Positions 17,818-26,974 are shown, counted from the stretch's first letter. The stretch: 41,672 nt of DNA from Halovenus rubra (GCF_026586665.1 NZ_JAODIY010000006.1:60148-101819), one strand, 5' to 3'. Notes: generated by a model not told the origin, from the letters alone. Numbers and translations: made by a program.

Positions 17818-18465
17818 ATGAGCGAATGGGCAATATACATTACTCTTATCCTTCGTGAGGATTCGGAGATGGTGCTTTCTGATTTATTGGATTCTATCGA
17901 TGCTGAGGAAAAGTATAATTACTTTCATACGAATACTGAAGTATTATTAGAAAATAGATTGGAGGGGGCCAGTCTGAGTGTAAGAAATGATGATCTACAC
18001 GCATATTCCTACAATAAAAGTATAATCCTATTCCACGTACTTGGCGAGAGACTCGAGCGGTCATATGGAAGACAACTGCTCGACTCGGCACTGGCCTTCG
18101 TCCCGTACCTCTATCGAGAGTGTGATCCCGAGTATATGTTTGGGATGCACGACTGGCGTATTGAGAGGATCGGCGAGAATCAACCGCATGGGTTGCCGTC
18201 ACCAATCACTGAGGACGGACTCGCAGACAGGCGGATTGAGCATCCGACATGGTTGATGCTGTTCCCGCCCGCAATGGTTGAGACATACGGTCGGGACTGG
18301 CTGTTGGATCTCCCTGCCGAGACTGTCGAAGAGTTTGACGACGGGGCGATCATGACTGTTGCGACCGAGTCGATTCTTGACCACGACTCACCCACCGAGA
18401 TTGCCGAAGCAGTCAATGAGGCCATGGCTCCCATTGAAGACGCCTTCGAGCAGCGCGACCTGTAG
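17818..18465 (+). CDS. Predicted immunity protein of cassette 3 (paralogue of the cassette 2 immunity)
   Basis: 215 residues from ATG 17818, chosen over GTG/ATG-like starts upstream because a longer form would add a poor, low-complexity N-terminus. The C-terminal half (YMFGMHDWRIERIGE, HPTWLMLFPPAMVETYGRDW, LLDLPAETVEEFDDG) is strongly conserved with the protein at 15456-16118, while the N-terminal 100 residues differ. The DNA changes from AT-rich (17760-18030) to GC-rich after about 18040, exactly at this boundary. That points to recombination within the conserved half. The divergent N-terminus probably recognises the cassette 3 nuclease. Confidence 0.65.
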   Translation: MSEWAIYITLILREDSEMVLSDLLDSIDAEEKYNYFHTNTEVLLENRLEGASLSVRNDDLHAYSYNKSIILFHVLGERLERSYGRQLLDSALAFVPYLYRECDPEYMFGMHDWRIERIGENQPHGLPSPITEDGLADRRIEHPTWLMLFPPAMVETYGRDWLLDLPAETVEEFDDGAIMTVATESILDHDSPTEIAEAVNEAMAPIEDAFEQRDL

Positions 18466-18498
18466 AGCCGTTTGAAATTGCGTTCATGTTGGCTTATC

Positions 18499-19129
18499 AG
18501 TTGTTGGTAATACGATTTCTTTATTCAGTCTGAACCACGAATATTTGTCGGGCGATTCATCGTCGTTCATGGATTCACTCACGAGCGTAATCAGCCCTTC
18601 CTTTCTGATTCCTGACACTGTTCGCCGACCGGCTTCACGCGGAGTTTACCGAAGCCGTATCGGGAGTGTGAGCCGACCCCCGTGAGGCCGTTCTTTGCGG
18701 TCTCTACCGGGCGGTCACCGAGGTACTTCCGCTCACGTAGTCCGGGTGGCCGATGTAGTCCATCCACAGATCCCACAGCACTTGCTGAATCGCCGTCATC
18801 GGTCGCCTCCAGTCTGTGAAGTCCTCGATGTACTGGAGTGCAAAGCTCCAGGACTGCGTCCGCCGCAGGTTCGCATCGAGCGTCATGTCGTACTTGTCGC
18901 GGTCGGTGTCCAGCGGGTGCGCAGTTAGCCTGAGCGAGGGAAAGCAGTTCACGGCGGGGCGGTTCATGCAGGCCATTGAAGACGACCTCTACGGCCTCGA
19001 GATTCCTGCTAAAATCTCAGAATCTATAGATGTATTCGACCGGTTGTTTCTGTAGCCGCGCACCCGACTAAGGCGCCGATTTGGTTTCGACCCGAGAACT
19101 GAATAAAGAAACCGCACTACCAACTACTG
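18499..19129. mobile_element. 630-bp element with 31-bp terminal inverted repeats
   Basis: The left end AGTTGTTGGTAATACGATTT followed by CTTTATTCAGT (18499-18529) is matched by the reverse complement of 19099-19129 at 27 of 31 positions. The element is too short for a transposase and carries only a frameshifted minus-strand ORF remnant, so it is a non-autonomous (MITE-like) or decayed IS. It abuts the second copy of the small membrane-protein gene end, which it probably interrupted. No clear target duplication was found. Confidence 0.55.
18620..18976 (-). pseudogene. Frameshifted ORF remnant inside the 630-bp element
   Basis: The minus strand encodes LRLTAHPLDTDRDKYDMTLD, then LRRTQSWSFALQYIEDFTDW and VLWDLWMDYIGHPDY in one frame. 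The sense continues in another frame as RERKYLGDRPVETAKNGLTG and VGSHSRYGFGKLRVKPVGE. The switch is at about 18735. Both parts look like real, non-repetitive protein, so this was probably a single gene, now broken. I do not recognise the family; it may be the remains of the element's own or a captured gene. Confidence 0.35.
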
Positions 19130-19130
19130 T

Positions 19131-19313
19131 TAACGGTAAAACCTATGTGACTAAGCTGTTCTGATCGAGCCTCGAACACTCCACAGAAGGACTCGACTAT
19201 TGGGTAGTTGACCGTTGAGGCACTGTCTAGTTCAGCACCGCTTCAGCCGAAGTCGTGCCATCTAACGCTTGATTCGGTCGATGGCGGTTGCGTAGTGTCT
19301 GAAGCGTCTCAGC
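19131..19313. repeat. 185-bp direct repeat, copy 2 (IS 3' end)
   Basis: Second copy of 3254-3437, same orientation, about 15.88 kb away. The match includes the last 11 codons of a small membrane protein and the 3' end of a transposase. A one-base difference close to 19291 shifts the transposase frame. The repeat ends 6 bases before the stop of the AbrB-PhoU gene. Confidence 0.85.
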
Positions 19314-19318
19314 CGCCG
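19227..19318 (-). pseudogene. Transposase C-terminal fragment, second copy
   Basis: Minus-strand end NRHRPNQALDGTTSAEAVLN followed by TAG 19227. It has the same H-R-P-N-Q-A-L-D-G signature as the copy at 3350, preceded by LRRFRHY in a shifted frame. It is not functional. It marks the right border of the toxin region against the phosphate operon. Confidence 0.6.
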
Positions 19319-19319
19319 A

Positions 19320-20351
19320 TTAGGACGGGTTCGTTTCGGCGGTGCCGGTCTCAGCGAGTTCGCCGTCGCGGATAGCCATTCGAAGCGCGAAATCGGCGAT
19401 GTTACCGCCGTGCTCGGCTGTTCTTGCGAGGCTGTCGAGGGCGCGTGTGAGGCGGTAGTCGGCGTCACCAGATTTGAACAGCTGGCGGTCGAGGTCGGTT
19501 ATCCGCTCTCGTACAGCCCGGCGGGTGGCAAGGGTCTCTCCGGCAGGCGCAACACAGGCGTCGCCGATGATGATGCTGACGGCGTCTTTGATCACAGTGT
19601 GAACGTCCTGCGAAATGTCTTCGAGAGCTGTGACAATTGGCTCGTCAGGCTGGCCGTCGAGGCGGCCGGCGACAGTGCCAATTCGTTCGGCATGATCTGC
19701 CACGTGTTCAAGTTCGTTTGCGGTCACCCAGAGGCTGAATAGCTCGGGGCGTGTCAGCCCAAGCGCATCTATCTCGTCGAGCCGGGCCAGTCCTCGCTCG
19801 AAGTAGCGGTCGATCATAGCGTACAACCGGTCGGCTTGGTCGTCACGGTCGACCCACCGGTCGCCGGTTGTCCCGGTCGTGAGCGCGTCCATTGCGTCCC
19901 GGTACATCGACAAGGCGACGAACTGGAGCTGGCGGACCGACTGTCTGACGGACACCTCGTTGGCGTCGAGAAGCGTCTGAACCGTTACCTGTGATTCAGT
20001 CTCTTTGGCAACGGTCACGCCGGTCAGGGTCCGGGCGACGTGTTCGATGGCCCGGTGTTGCTCGTCGGTGTAGCCGTCGGGGTCTTCGAGGGCGACGGTC
20101 TCGACGCCGGCAGCGTAAGACGCCCGAAGCAACTGCTGTATTTCTGCCGGGTCGTCGTTTCCAACTTCCAGGGTGACACGGTTTGGCGGCGCAGTCCGCG
20201 GTTCTGGGGTCTGAATCACGAGTAGGCCGTCGATGTGCGTGTGGATGTTGACCGTCGTACCGGCCGTACAGCCCTCCGATTCGGCCCACTCTTTGGGTAG
20301 GGAAACGGTGAACGTGCCGCCGCCGACGCTCTGTATCTTTCGGCTTTCCAT
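19320..20351 (-). CDS. AbrB-domain PhoU-family phosphate regulator
   Basis: 343 residues. The N-terminal 45 residues form a SpoVT/AbrB swapped-hairpin DNA-binding domain (RKIQSVGGGTFTVSLPKEWA). The rest is two PhoU three-helix repeats with the conserved N-E-L-E-H-V-A-D-H-A-E-R-I motif (about residues 213-225) and a matching A-R-T-A-E-H-G-G-N-I-A-D motif (about 312-323), which bind metal clusters in PhoU. This fused architecture is known in haloarchaea. The last gene of the pst operon, it starts 2 bases after phoU stops. It probably links phosphate status to transcription, acting with the stand-alone PhoU. Confidence 0.85.
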   Translation of the reverse strand: MESRKIQSVGGGTFTVSLPKEWAESEGCTAGTTVNIHTHIDGLLVIQTPEPRTAPPNRVTLEVGNDDPAEIQQLLRASYAAGVETVALEDPDGYTDEQHRAIEHVARTLTGVTVAKETESQVTVQTLLDANEVSVRQSVRQLQFVALSMYRDAMDALTTGTTGDRWVDRDDQADRLYAMIDRYFERGLARLDEIDALGLTRPELFSLWVTANELEHVADHAERIGTVAGRLDGQPDEPIVTALEDISQDVHTVIKDAVSIIIGDACVAPAGETLATRRAVRERITDLDRQLFKSGDADYRLTRALDSLARTAEHGGNIADFALRMAIRDGELAETGTAETNPS

Positions 20352-20353
20352 AA

Positions 20354-21031
20354 TTAGTAGAGGAGTTCGGAATCAGTTTCGACCAGGTACAGCGTGCGTG
20401 CGGCAATGTTGACAGCGTGGTCGCCAACGCGTTCGAGGTCCCGCAGCGTAAGTAAAAGCCAAGATATGTCGTCGAGGAGTTGCTCGACCGCCCAGCCGTC
20501 GTCCGTGTCAGCCTCCCGATCGATGAGATCACGGGCGACAGTCTCGCTGGCTCGCTGACAGAGCACATCGACTTCGTCGTCGTCAGCCGCGATAGCGCGG
20601 CACTCCTCGACATCTTCCCGCCGGTAGGCGTCGATACTCCGTTCGAGCATCTCGGTGGCTTTGTGGCCGATTGTATCGACGTTGACATCGGGGACAAGCT
20701 GACGGTCGGCCGACTGTGCATACGCCGCGATATTCGTGGCGAGGTCCCCCGCGCGTTCGAGGTCAGTAAGAATCTTGAACGAGGCAGCGACAAAGCGGAG
20801 GTCGGTCGCGACCGGCTGCTGGAGGGCAAAGAGGTCGATACAGTCGGCTTCAAGGTCGAGATATAGCTCATTAATCTCGTCGTCGCCGTCGATGACAGAC
20901 TGTGCAACCTCGGGGTCAACAGTCCGGAGCGCGGTAAGCGCCACGTCGAGCCGCTCAACGACAAGGTCGCCCATGTCGACAACAGCATCCCGGAGTTCGT
21001 CTAGTTGTTGTTGGTACGACTCGCGTGACAT
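20354..21031 (-). CDS. phoU: Phosphate signalling protein PhoU
   Basis: 225 residues, the typical PhoU length. Two symmetric three-helix bundles carry the signatures LTDLERAGDLATNIAAYA (about residues 92-109) and LRDLERVGDHAVNIAARTLY (about 196-215). These E-R-x-G-D-x-A-x-N-I motifs bind metal and define the family. PhoU sits on the cytoplasmic side of the Pst transporter and damps uptake and phosphate-response signalling when phosphate is plentiful. The gene starts 3 bases after pstB ends and is followed by the AbrB-PhoU gene, so all belong to one operon. Confidence 0.93.
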   Translation of the reverse strand: MSRESYQQQLDELRDAVVDMGDLVVERLDVALTALRTVDPEVAQSVIDGDDEINELYLDLEADCIDLFALQQPVATDLRFVAASFKILTDLERAGDLATNIAAYAQSADRQLVPDVNVDTIGHKATEMLERSIDAYRREDVEECRAIAADDDEVDVLCQRASETVARDLIDREADTDDGWAVEQLLDDISWLLLTLRDLERVGDHAVNIAARTLYLVETDSELLY

Positions 21032-21034
21032 AGG

Positions 21035-21976
21035 TTACCCGAACTTCCCCGTGATGTAGTCTTCGACGCGCTGGCTCTCCGGGCTCTCGAATATCTTGTC
21101 TGTGTCGTCGTATTCCACGAGTTCGCCGCCGGTGAGGAACACAGCGGTCTGGTCAGAGATACGAGCGGCTTGCTGCATGTTGTGGGTGACGATGACGACG
21201 GTGTATTCTTTCGACAGTTCCTCGACGAGGTCCTCGATTTTCGACGTGGCGATTGGGTCGAGTGCCGAGGCCGGCTCGTCCATCAGGATAACCTCAGGAT
21301 CGACAGCCAGACAGCGGGCGATACAGAGCCGTTGTTGCTGGCCGCCCGAGAGGCCGAGCGCGTTGTCGTCAAGACGATCACTGACCTCGTCCCACAGGGC
21401 GGCCTGCTTCAGCGAGTGCTCGACGAGTTCGCCTTCCTTCGCCGTGTCGTCGCGACCGAACAGACGCGCGAGCAAACCTTTGTTGATGTCGCCGTGCTTG
21501 CGCGGGCCATACGAGATGTTCTCGCGGATGGATTTCGGGAAGGGGTTGGGCGACTGGAACACCATTCCAATACGTTTGCGTAGTTCGACGAGGTTAGCGT
21601 TGGGGTCGTATATCTCGGTCCCCTCCAACTCGACCGAGCCGTCGATGCGGGCGGCCTTGATGCGGTCGTTCATGCGGTTCAGACACCGCAAGTACGTTGA
21701 CTTGCCACACCCTGATGGGCCGATGAGTGCCGTGACACTTTTTTTTGGAATCTCCATCGAAACGTCCTTGAGCGCGTGGTCGTCGCCGTACCAGACGTTA
21801 AGATCCTCGACCGAAAGCTTCGCGTTGCCGTCGAAGTCGTACTGCCGCCACGCCTCGCGGATCCGCTCGTCGCTCTCGCCGGCGGTTGTCTCGGTACTCA
21901 GCGAGTCGGTTTCGATCGTCTGCCCGCTGTTCGTTTGCGTGTCAGTGCTTGCCTCCGTGTTGATGCTATTACTCAT
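21035..21976 (-). CDS. pstB: Phosphate ABC transporter ATP-binding protein PstB
   Basis: 313 residues, about 50 longer than bacterial PstB because of an acidic Thr/Ser-rich N-terminal extension. Walker [10 protein letters not shown] lies at residues 86-94, followed by the PstB-specific [10 protein letters not shown]. The Q-loop is [13 protein letters not shown], the signature [13 protein letters not shown] lies near 214, Walker [14 protein letters not shown] near 234, and the switch region is [15 protein letters not shown]. It powers phosphate import through PstC/PstA. It overlaps the end of pstA by 8 bases, which implies translational coupling. Confidence 0.95.
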   Translation of the reverse strand: MSNSINTEASTDTQTNSGQTIETDSLSTETTAGESDERIREAWRQYDFDGNAKLSVEDLNVWYGDDHALKDVSMEIPKKSVTALIGPSGCGKSTYLRCLNRMNDRIKAARIDGSVELEGTEIYDPNANLVELRKRIGMVFQSPNPFPKSIRENISYGPRKHGDINKGLLARLFGRDDTAKEGELVEHSLKQAALWDEVSDRLDDNALGLSGGQQQRLCIARCLAVDPEVILMDEPASALDPIATSKIEDLVEELSKEYTVVIVTHNMQQAARISDQTAVFLTGGELVEYDDTDKIFESPESQRVEDYITGKFG

Positions 21977-24623
21977 AGTTGAGTTTCCTCCGGAAGTATG
22001 TCCGCGCCATGATACCGACCGCGTAGAACGTTAGCACCACCATCAGTAGGATGAACGCCGTTGCCCACCCCATCTGTGGTGACCCTGACACCCCGGCTGC
22101 GATGACAGCCCACACCTGTGTCGGCAGTGACGCCGAGGCTGTCATCAGAGCGTCGTTGACGATAAACGGCGGCTCCGAGACAAACTGGAAGCCGTCGATG
22201 ACGTTGACGCCGGCCTTCGCGTTCAGCGTCGACCCGAGGACGAGAATGAGTGGAGCAGTCTCACCGGCGATGCGGCCAACGCCGAGGATAACGCCGGTGA
22301 TAACGCCCGGCATCGCCGCCGGCAGAACAACGCTTTTGATGGTCTCCCACTGGGTCACACCCAGCGCAGCGCTGGCGTCGCGGTACTCGTCCGGGACAGC
22401 CTTGATGGACTCTCGTGAGGTGATAAGCACCAGCGGTAAGAGCATGAACCCAAGGACCAGCATCCCGGTCAGCAGAGACTCGTCGCCGCCCAGCCGTGGA
22501 ATCAGGAACGCCGCCCCGAACAGGCCAAAGACGATGCTTGGCGTGCTCCAAAGCGCGTTTGTCGCGGTTTCGACAACCGCGGTGAACCGGCCCTGCTCGG
22601 CGTATTCGGTAAGGAACACTGCTGCACCGACCCCGAGCGGGACCGCGAACAGCGTCGCACCGATGACCAGCCACACTGTACCGATGATAGCAGGCATGAT
22701 TCCGCCGGGCTCGGCCCCAAGCGGAATGTAGGCCTCCATCACCATCGGCCACGAGATACTGCCCTTGTTGGCGACGGAGACGCCCAGAACAGTGAACGAT
22801 GTGCTGGTAACAGCTACGTGCAGGCCTAATAGCGCGGTGAATCCGGCTGCACCGACGAGACCGAGTCGCCTCTCCTCGGCTAGGACCCGCCGGGTAATCG
22901 TCTCTTCGCTGGACCGCTTTGCGACGGTCGTAAGGGCCACCAGTGCAAGCGAGGCAACCGCGGCTCCGAGTGCGATTACCGGCACGAGGTTTACCGGACC
23001 GACCTGTGGATTGATGCCGGCAACGGGCTGGAGCAACAGGGTGGCCAGCAACAACCCGAGTCCGCCGAATACCCCCAGCGTGAACAGCGGAGCCTCGCGC
23101 TGTGCGCTGTCCGCCAACGTCGGTTCGTCGCTTGTGAGCACGCCGGCGAGCGGGTAGACTACGAGGCCGCTCGCGGCGACCGCACCGCCGACGACAGCGG
23201 CGAATCCAAGCGTGCCGCCGAGTGGCAGGCCAAACGGGGCAGGACCGAGAACCAAGAAGAGTGTGCTGAGCATGACAAACACGAGAACCACGGTCGGGAC
23301 CGCCCGTCGAATCAAGCGGGCCCGCTCGGACTGTACCCCGACTTTTCGAAGCGAGCCGAACGAACGGAAGAAGGCGACTGCAAGCACCATTGCCAGCGCG
23401 GTCAGCAGTAGCGTTCCGATTGTCGTGTCGGGCGTCACCGCGACCGCCGTATCGAGCGTCTTGCCCTGTCGGTTGACTTGAACGGTGTAATCGTAGACAT
23501 AGCGTAGCGGGGACCCGGTGACGAGCACGCTCGCAAACATCGCGGCGAGAGCGCCGACTGCCGCCAGCGGGAGGACCCGAAATAGCTGTCGAGCGCCACT
23601 GTTCCAATCATTCGTGCCTGCAGGTGTGCGAGCGAACTTGACTGCGACGAGAAGGGCTGGCGTCAGGAGAACCAGTGCGGTGAGTGCGCCGACTGTGAGT
23701 CCGTGGACGGCGTAGCCGGCCCCCTTGACCGTCACGAACACGACGATTGTCGCCATCACGGCCACCATCAAGAAGGCGTTGAGGTTGATGACGAGGAAGG
23801 CGCCGTACTCCCGGCCACGGGCACCGAACCCGGCCCGGCACTTGGCGGCCGACCAGGCCGACAAGAGCATCCCCGATAAAAGAAAGACAGGGATGACCGC
23901 CCCACCTGTAAAGCCACCGGAGAGCGTCTGCGGGTTCCATTGCCAGCCGACACCAATGGTGCCGGTCACGATTGTCAGTCCGAGCGCCCCAACGACAATA
24001 GCCGTTGGGAGCGTCGAGCCAAGGTCCTCGCGGGGGAGAATCGTCAGCAAGAACAGCCCGACACCGGCGACGGCGGCCCCGCCGAGCCACAGACGTGAGC
24101 CGAACCCGGTGAGCGCACCGCCGACGGCTGCCCCCATAACAAGACCGATCACGCCAAGCGCGCCCCCGGAGAGGAGCCCGGCGCTCATGTTTGGTTCCGC
24201 GTCTACGAGTTCAAGCCGGGAGGAGACACCGGCGGCAGTGATCGCCAGCGCCTCGGCCAGTAACATGATGCCGAGTAGCGTCGCCATCGTCACCGGAAGG
24301 GCCGTCGCAAAAGCGGTCAACGCAAGTGTCGAAACGACAAGTCCCAGTCCGACACCGCGCACCCGCTGTGAGGTGACCGGAACGACGTTGGCATAGGAGG
24401 CGAGGCTGGTGATTCCGACCGCCCCGACGACAACAGCAAGGAGCGTCCCAAACGCCGTGGTAAGGGTACTGCCGCTGGCACCAGGCGGGACCAGATTCAC
24501 GAGCGTGACGAATCCAAGCATGAAACCGACGACGCTCAGCGCGATTGCCGTATCGAGTCCCCGGTCGTAGATGTTCGACTCCGCACTGACAAGCTGATCC
24601 GTGGTTGCGTAGGCGTTACTCAT
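21969..24623 (-). CDS. pstA: Phosphate ABC transporter permease PstA with a very long N-terminal membrane region
   Basis: 884 residues, whereas ordinary PstA has about 280-300. The last 270 residues are the classical permease domain: a [20 protein letters not shown] start, the EAA-like loop [20 protein letters not shown] with the coupling motif, [20 protein letters not shown], and [13 protein letters not shown]. The first 600 residues hold many extra hydrophobic segments (more than ten) arranged as two similar halves, of unknown role. They may be an added membrane platform or sensor. The gene overlaps pstC by 4 bases (ATGA) and pstB by 8. Haloarchaeal PstA proteins are often enlarged, but I cannot say how common this length is. 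Confidence 0.9.
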   Translation of the reverse strand: MSNAYATTDQLVSAESNIYDRGLDTAIALSVVGFMLGFVTLVNLVPPGASGSTLTTAFGTLLAVVVGAVGITSLASYANVVPVTSQRVRGVGLGLVVSTLALTAFATALPVTMATLLGIMLLAEALAITAAGVSSRLELVDAEPNMSAGLLSGGALGVIGLVMGAAVGGALTGFGSRLWLGGAAVAGVGLFLLTILPREDLGSTLPTAIVVGALGLTIVTGTIGVGWQWNPQTLSGGFTGGAVIPVFLLSGMLLSAWSAAKCRAGFGARGREYGAFLVINLNAFLMVAVMATIVVFVTVKGAGYAVHGLTVGALTALVLLTPALLVAVKFARTPAGTNDWNSGARQLFRVLPLAAVGALAAMFASVLVTGSPLRYVYDYTVQVNRQGKTLDTAVAVTPDTTIGTLLLTALAMVLAVAFFRSFGSLRKVGVQSERARLIRRAVPTVVLVFVMLSTLFLVLGPAPFGLPLGGTLGFAAVVGGAVAASGLVVYPLAGVLTSDEPTLADSAQREAPLFTLGVFGGLGLLLATLLLQPVAGINPQVGPVNLVPVIALGAAVASLALVALTTVAKRSSEETITRRVLAEERRLGLVGAAGFTALLGLHVAVTSTSFTVLGVSVANKGSISWPMVMEAYIPLGAEPGGIMPAIIGTVWLVIGATLFAVPLGVGAAVFLTEYAEQGRFTAVVETATNALWSTPSIVFGLFGAAFLIPRLGGDESLLTGMLVLGFMLLPLVLITSRESIKAVPDEYRDASAALGVTQWETIKSVVLPAAMPGVITGVILGVGRIAGETAPLILVLGSTLNAKAGVNVIDGFQFVSEPPFIVNDALMTASASLPTQVWAVIAAGVSGSPQMGWATAFILLMVVLTFYAVGIMARTYFRRKLNYE

Positions 24624-25744
24624 TGTTGCCCCTTGAGTTTCCGCTGCATGCGTCGTTCGATGTACTGTGCGACGATACTCATGCTGGCGACGATGACGAA
24701 CAGCATGACGCCAGCGACGAACAGCACCTCAACAGTGCTCTCAGATGCGCTCCCGTACTGGGTCGCAATCAGGCTAGTCAGCGTCGTGTTCGCATGGAAG
24801 ATGTCGAACAGTGGGTCAGCGAACTGCGTCCCCGAGGCCATGATCGCGGCGACGGCCATCGTCTCGCCGATGGCCCGGCCTAGACCGAGGATGACAGCCG
24901 CGGAGATGCCCGAGAACGCCGCCGGGATGGAAATGCTCTTCATCGTCTGCCACTCGGTCGCGCCCATGGCGACGGAGCCGTCACCCATCGATTGGGGCAC
25001 ACTGGAGAGGGCGTCCTCGCCGACGGAGACGACCGTTGGTAGCGCCATCACACCGACGACGAGGCCTGCGATGAGGAAGCTCGCCCCGTCATCGAGGAAA
25101 TTCGTCTGGATGAAGCCATTCAGCACCTGAAAGCCGATGAACCCGTAGACGATAGAGGGGATGCCGGCTAGGATTTCCACGCCGGGCTTGATGATTTCTC
25201 GTAGGCGGTCGCTGGCGACCTCGGAGATGAACAGCGCGCCAAAGAGGCCGAGTGGCCCCGCCACCGCGCCCGCAATAATGGTGACGACCACCGTTCCCCA
25301 AATCATCGGTATTAGCGAGTACGCCCCGCTCAGAGGGTTCCAGAACGTCGAATCAGACGGGAGGACGCTTTCAAGCCAGAAGAACCAGCGGCTCTCTCCA
25401 TTATCCTGTTCTGGGACCAGTAGCAGATCGAGCCCATGATCAAGAAACGCTGGCAACGCTCTCGCGAACAGAAAGAAGGTGATGAACCCGACGGTCAGCA
25501 CTGTTAGTACCGTCGCGATCAGTGTGAGAATGCGTGCGACTTCGGCCTGGTAGGTAACCCATCCGACCGCCGTAACAAACACGAACGCGAGCAACATCGG
25601 CAGCGCTATCGCTGGCAGAAACAGGAAAGCAAAAATCGTCACTGCCAGTGTCAGTGCTATCGTGACAACGGCGTACGTCGCCCCATCGACTCTGTCTCTA
25701 CTCGACACCGACTTCCCTTTTTTTGTAGTTATGTCATCTGTCAT
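24620..25744 (-). CDS. pstC: Phosphate ABC transporter permease PstC
   Basis: 374 residues from ATG 25744 (a start 13 codons upstream is unlikely because MTDDITTKKGK follows directly). About six transmembrane helices. Conserved PstC elements are LFISEVASDRLREIIKPGVE, LAGIPSIVYGFIG, then SVGEDALSSVPQSMGDGSVA and GATEWQTMKSISIPAAFSGI, the cytoplasmic loop that contacts PstB, and GRAIGETMAVAAIM. It forms the phosphate channel with PstA. The gene begins 60 bases after pstS and overlaps pstA by 4 bases. Confidence 0.94.
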   Translation of the reverse strand: MTDDITTKKGKSVSSRDRVDGATYAVVTIALTLAVTIFAFLFLPAIALPMLLAFVFVTAVGWVTYQAEVARILTLIATVLTVLTVGFITFFLFARALPAFLDHGLDLLLVPEQDNGESRWFFWLESVLPSDSTFWNPLSGAYSLIPMIWGTVVVTIIAGAVAGPLGLFGALFISEVASDRLREIIKPGVEILAGIPSIVYGFIGFQVLNGFIQTNFLDDGASFLIAGLVVGVMALPTVVSVGEDALSSVPQSMGDGSVAMGATEWQTMKSISIPAAFSGISAAVILGLGRAIGETMAVAAIMASGTQFADPLFDIFHANTTLTSLIATQYGSASESTVEVLFVAGVMLFVIVASMSIVAQYIERRMQRKLKGQQ

Positions 25745-25804
25745 AGTATGGAAAATCGACCGAAACGGCCGACGGTCGTCCAACTATACCACAGTTGCGG
25801 GTGA

Positions 25805-26974
25805 TTACACCTGGTCGGGGAGCTTGGCGCGTTCTTCTTTGCGGCGGCGCTTGCCAAGCTTGAAGTAATTGTTCGGTCCGACGAAGGTGTCCTGACCGAA
25901 GTCGGAGAGAATCAGGTTGATGATAGCAGCTTCCTTCATCGAGGTCCCTTCCCACGTGTACATGTGGAGGTCCCGCGAGAGGGGGTATTCCGTCGAGTCG
26001 AGGCCGTTCTGGTCGTCCTGGTAGCTGTAGGTTGTTCCTTCCCACTCCAAGGAAATGGGGGCCAACCCGTCAGAATCGATGAACGCCAGCGCAAGGTAGC
26101 TAATAGCGTTGTCGGCCTGTCCAACGGCCTGGGCGAGGCGCTGGTTCTGGCCAAAGCGGGTGGCGACGGAGGTGTCCTCTTTGGGATTGCCAAAGACATT
26201 GGAAACAAAGGAGGTTCGCGTCCCGGAGCCCTTGACGCGGCCGAGCACCTGAATCTCTTTGTCCGGGCCACCGAGTTCGCTCCAGTTGGTGATTTCGCCC
26301 TTGTAGAGGCCTTTGAGCTGGTCACCGGTGACCTTCTCGATGCCAGCGTTAGCAATCTCTTCGGAGACGACCAGTGGCTGGCCGTCCACGCCGACGACGT
26401 GGTCGACAAACTGCTCGTAGGAGTCACGGTCCGGAAGTTCGTCCTCAACGTTTCCAGAGGAATTACCGAGGTCGTTCTGGCCGTTCATGACCTTCTCGAC
26501 GCCGGTTCCGGAGTGAGAGAGTCCAACGGTAAACTCGAACGGCGCCCCCTCCGCACCGCCAGCCTCGAACCCGTAGAGGCCTCCCCAGTAGTCGGCTAGG
26601 TTCTGGTCCGTGTCGATGCTGTACTTGTCGTGTGGCCAGTACTCGCTGTCGCTGGCCGGTCGGTTGGCGTTCCAGTATGAGGCAGCGGAGTTGGCGATAG
26701 GATACACCGTCGAGGAGCCTCCAGATTCGAGCGCCTTCGTGTCGCTAGAGTCTCCCTCTTGGCTCGTCTCCGTCTCGGTGGTCTCCGTTTTGGTGTCCTC
26801 CGTCTCGTTGGTCTCCGTCTCAGTGTCTGTGTCCTCGTCTGAACTTTCATCCGGCTCAGAGTCACTGCCCCCACTAGAACAGCCAGCGATTGCAGCGATA
26901 CTGGTCGCACCTGTCGTTGCGATAAATTTCCGCCGCGATACGAGGTCTGACAACCCGTTTGAGTCCTGCGCCAT
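25805..26974 (-). CDS. pstS: Phosphate-binding lipoprotein PstS
   Basis: 389 residues from ATG 26974. Twin-arginine signal with SRRKFIAT (residues 13-20) and lipobox IAGC with the lipidated Cys at 32, followed by a long Glu/Thr-rich linker typical of exported haloarchaeal binding proteins. The phosphate-binding loops are recognisable: GGSSTVYPIANSAASYW near residue 83, then LGRVKGSGTRTSFVSNVFG, where the S-G-T-R element contacts phosphate, and the QAVGQADNAISYLALAFI segment. It captures external phosphate for PstCAB. It is the first gene of the operon, so induction under phosphate limitation is expected from the family. Confidence 0.94.
   Translation of the reverse strand: MAQDSNGLSDLVSRRKFIATTGATSIAAIAGCSSGGSDSEPDESSDEDTDTETETNETEDTKTETTETETSQEGDSSDTKALESGGSSTVYPIANSAASYWNANRPASDSEYWPHDKYSIDTDQNLADYWGGLYGFEAGGAEGAPFEFTVGLSHSGTGVEKVMNGQNDLGNSSGNVEDELPDRDSYEQFVDHVVGVDGQPLVVSEEIANAGIEKVTGDQLKGLYKGEITNWSELGGPDKEIQVLGRVKGSGTRTSFVSNVFGNPKEDTSVATRFGQNQRLAQAVGQADNAISYLALAFIDSDGLAPISLEWEGTTYSYQDDQNGLDSTEYPLSRDLHMYTWEGTSMKEAAIINLILSDFGQDTFVGPNNYFKLGKRRRKEERAKLPDQV

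Noticed and set aside
20736-22034. Plus-strand ORFs over pstB and phoU
   Set aside because: Antisense shadows of well-supported minus-strand genes; Ser/Arg-rich composition.
22261-23607. 448-residue minus-strand ORF inside pstA
   Set aside because: It is in the +1 frame of pstA, Arg/Gly/His-rich, and typical of long shadow frames in GC-rich haloarchaeal genes.
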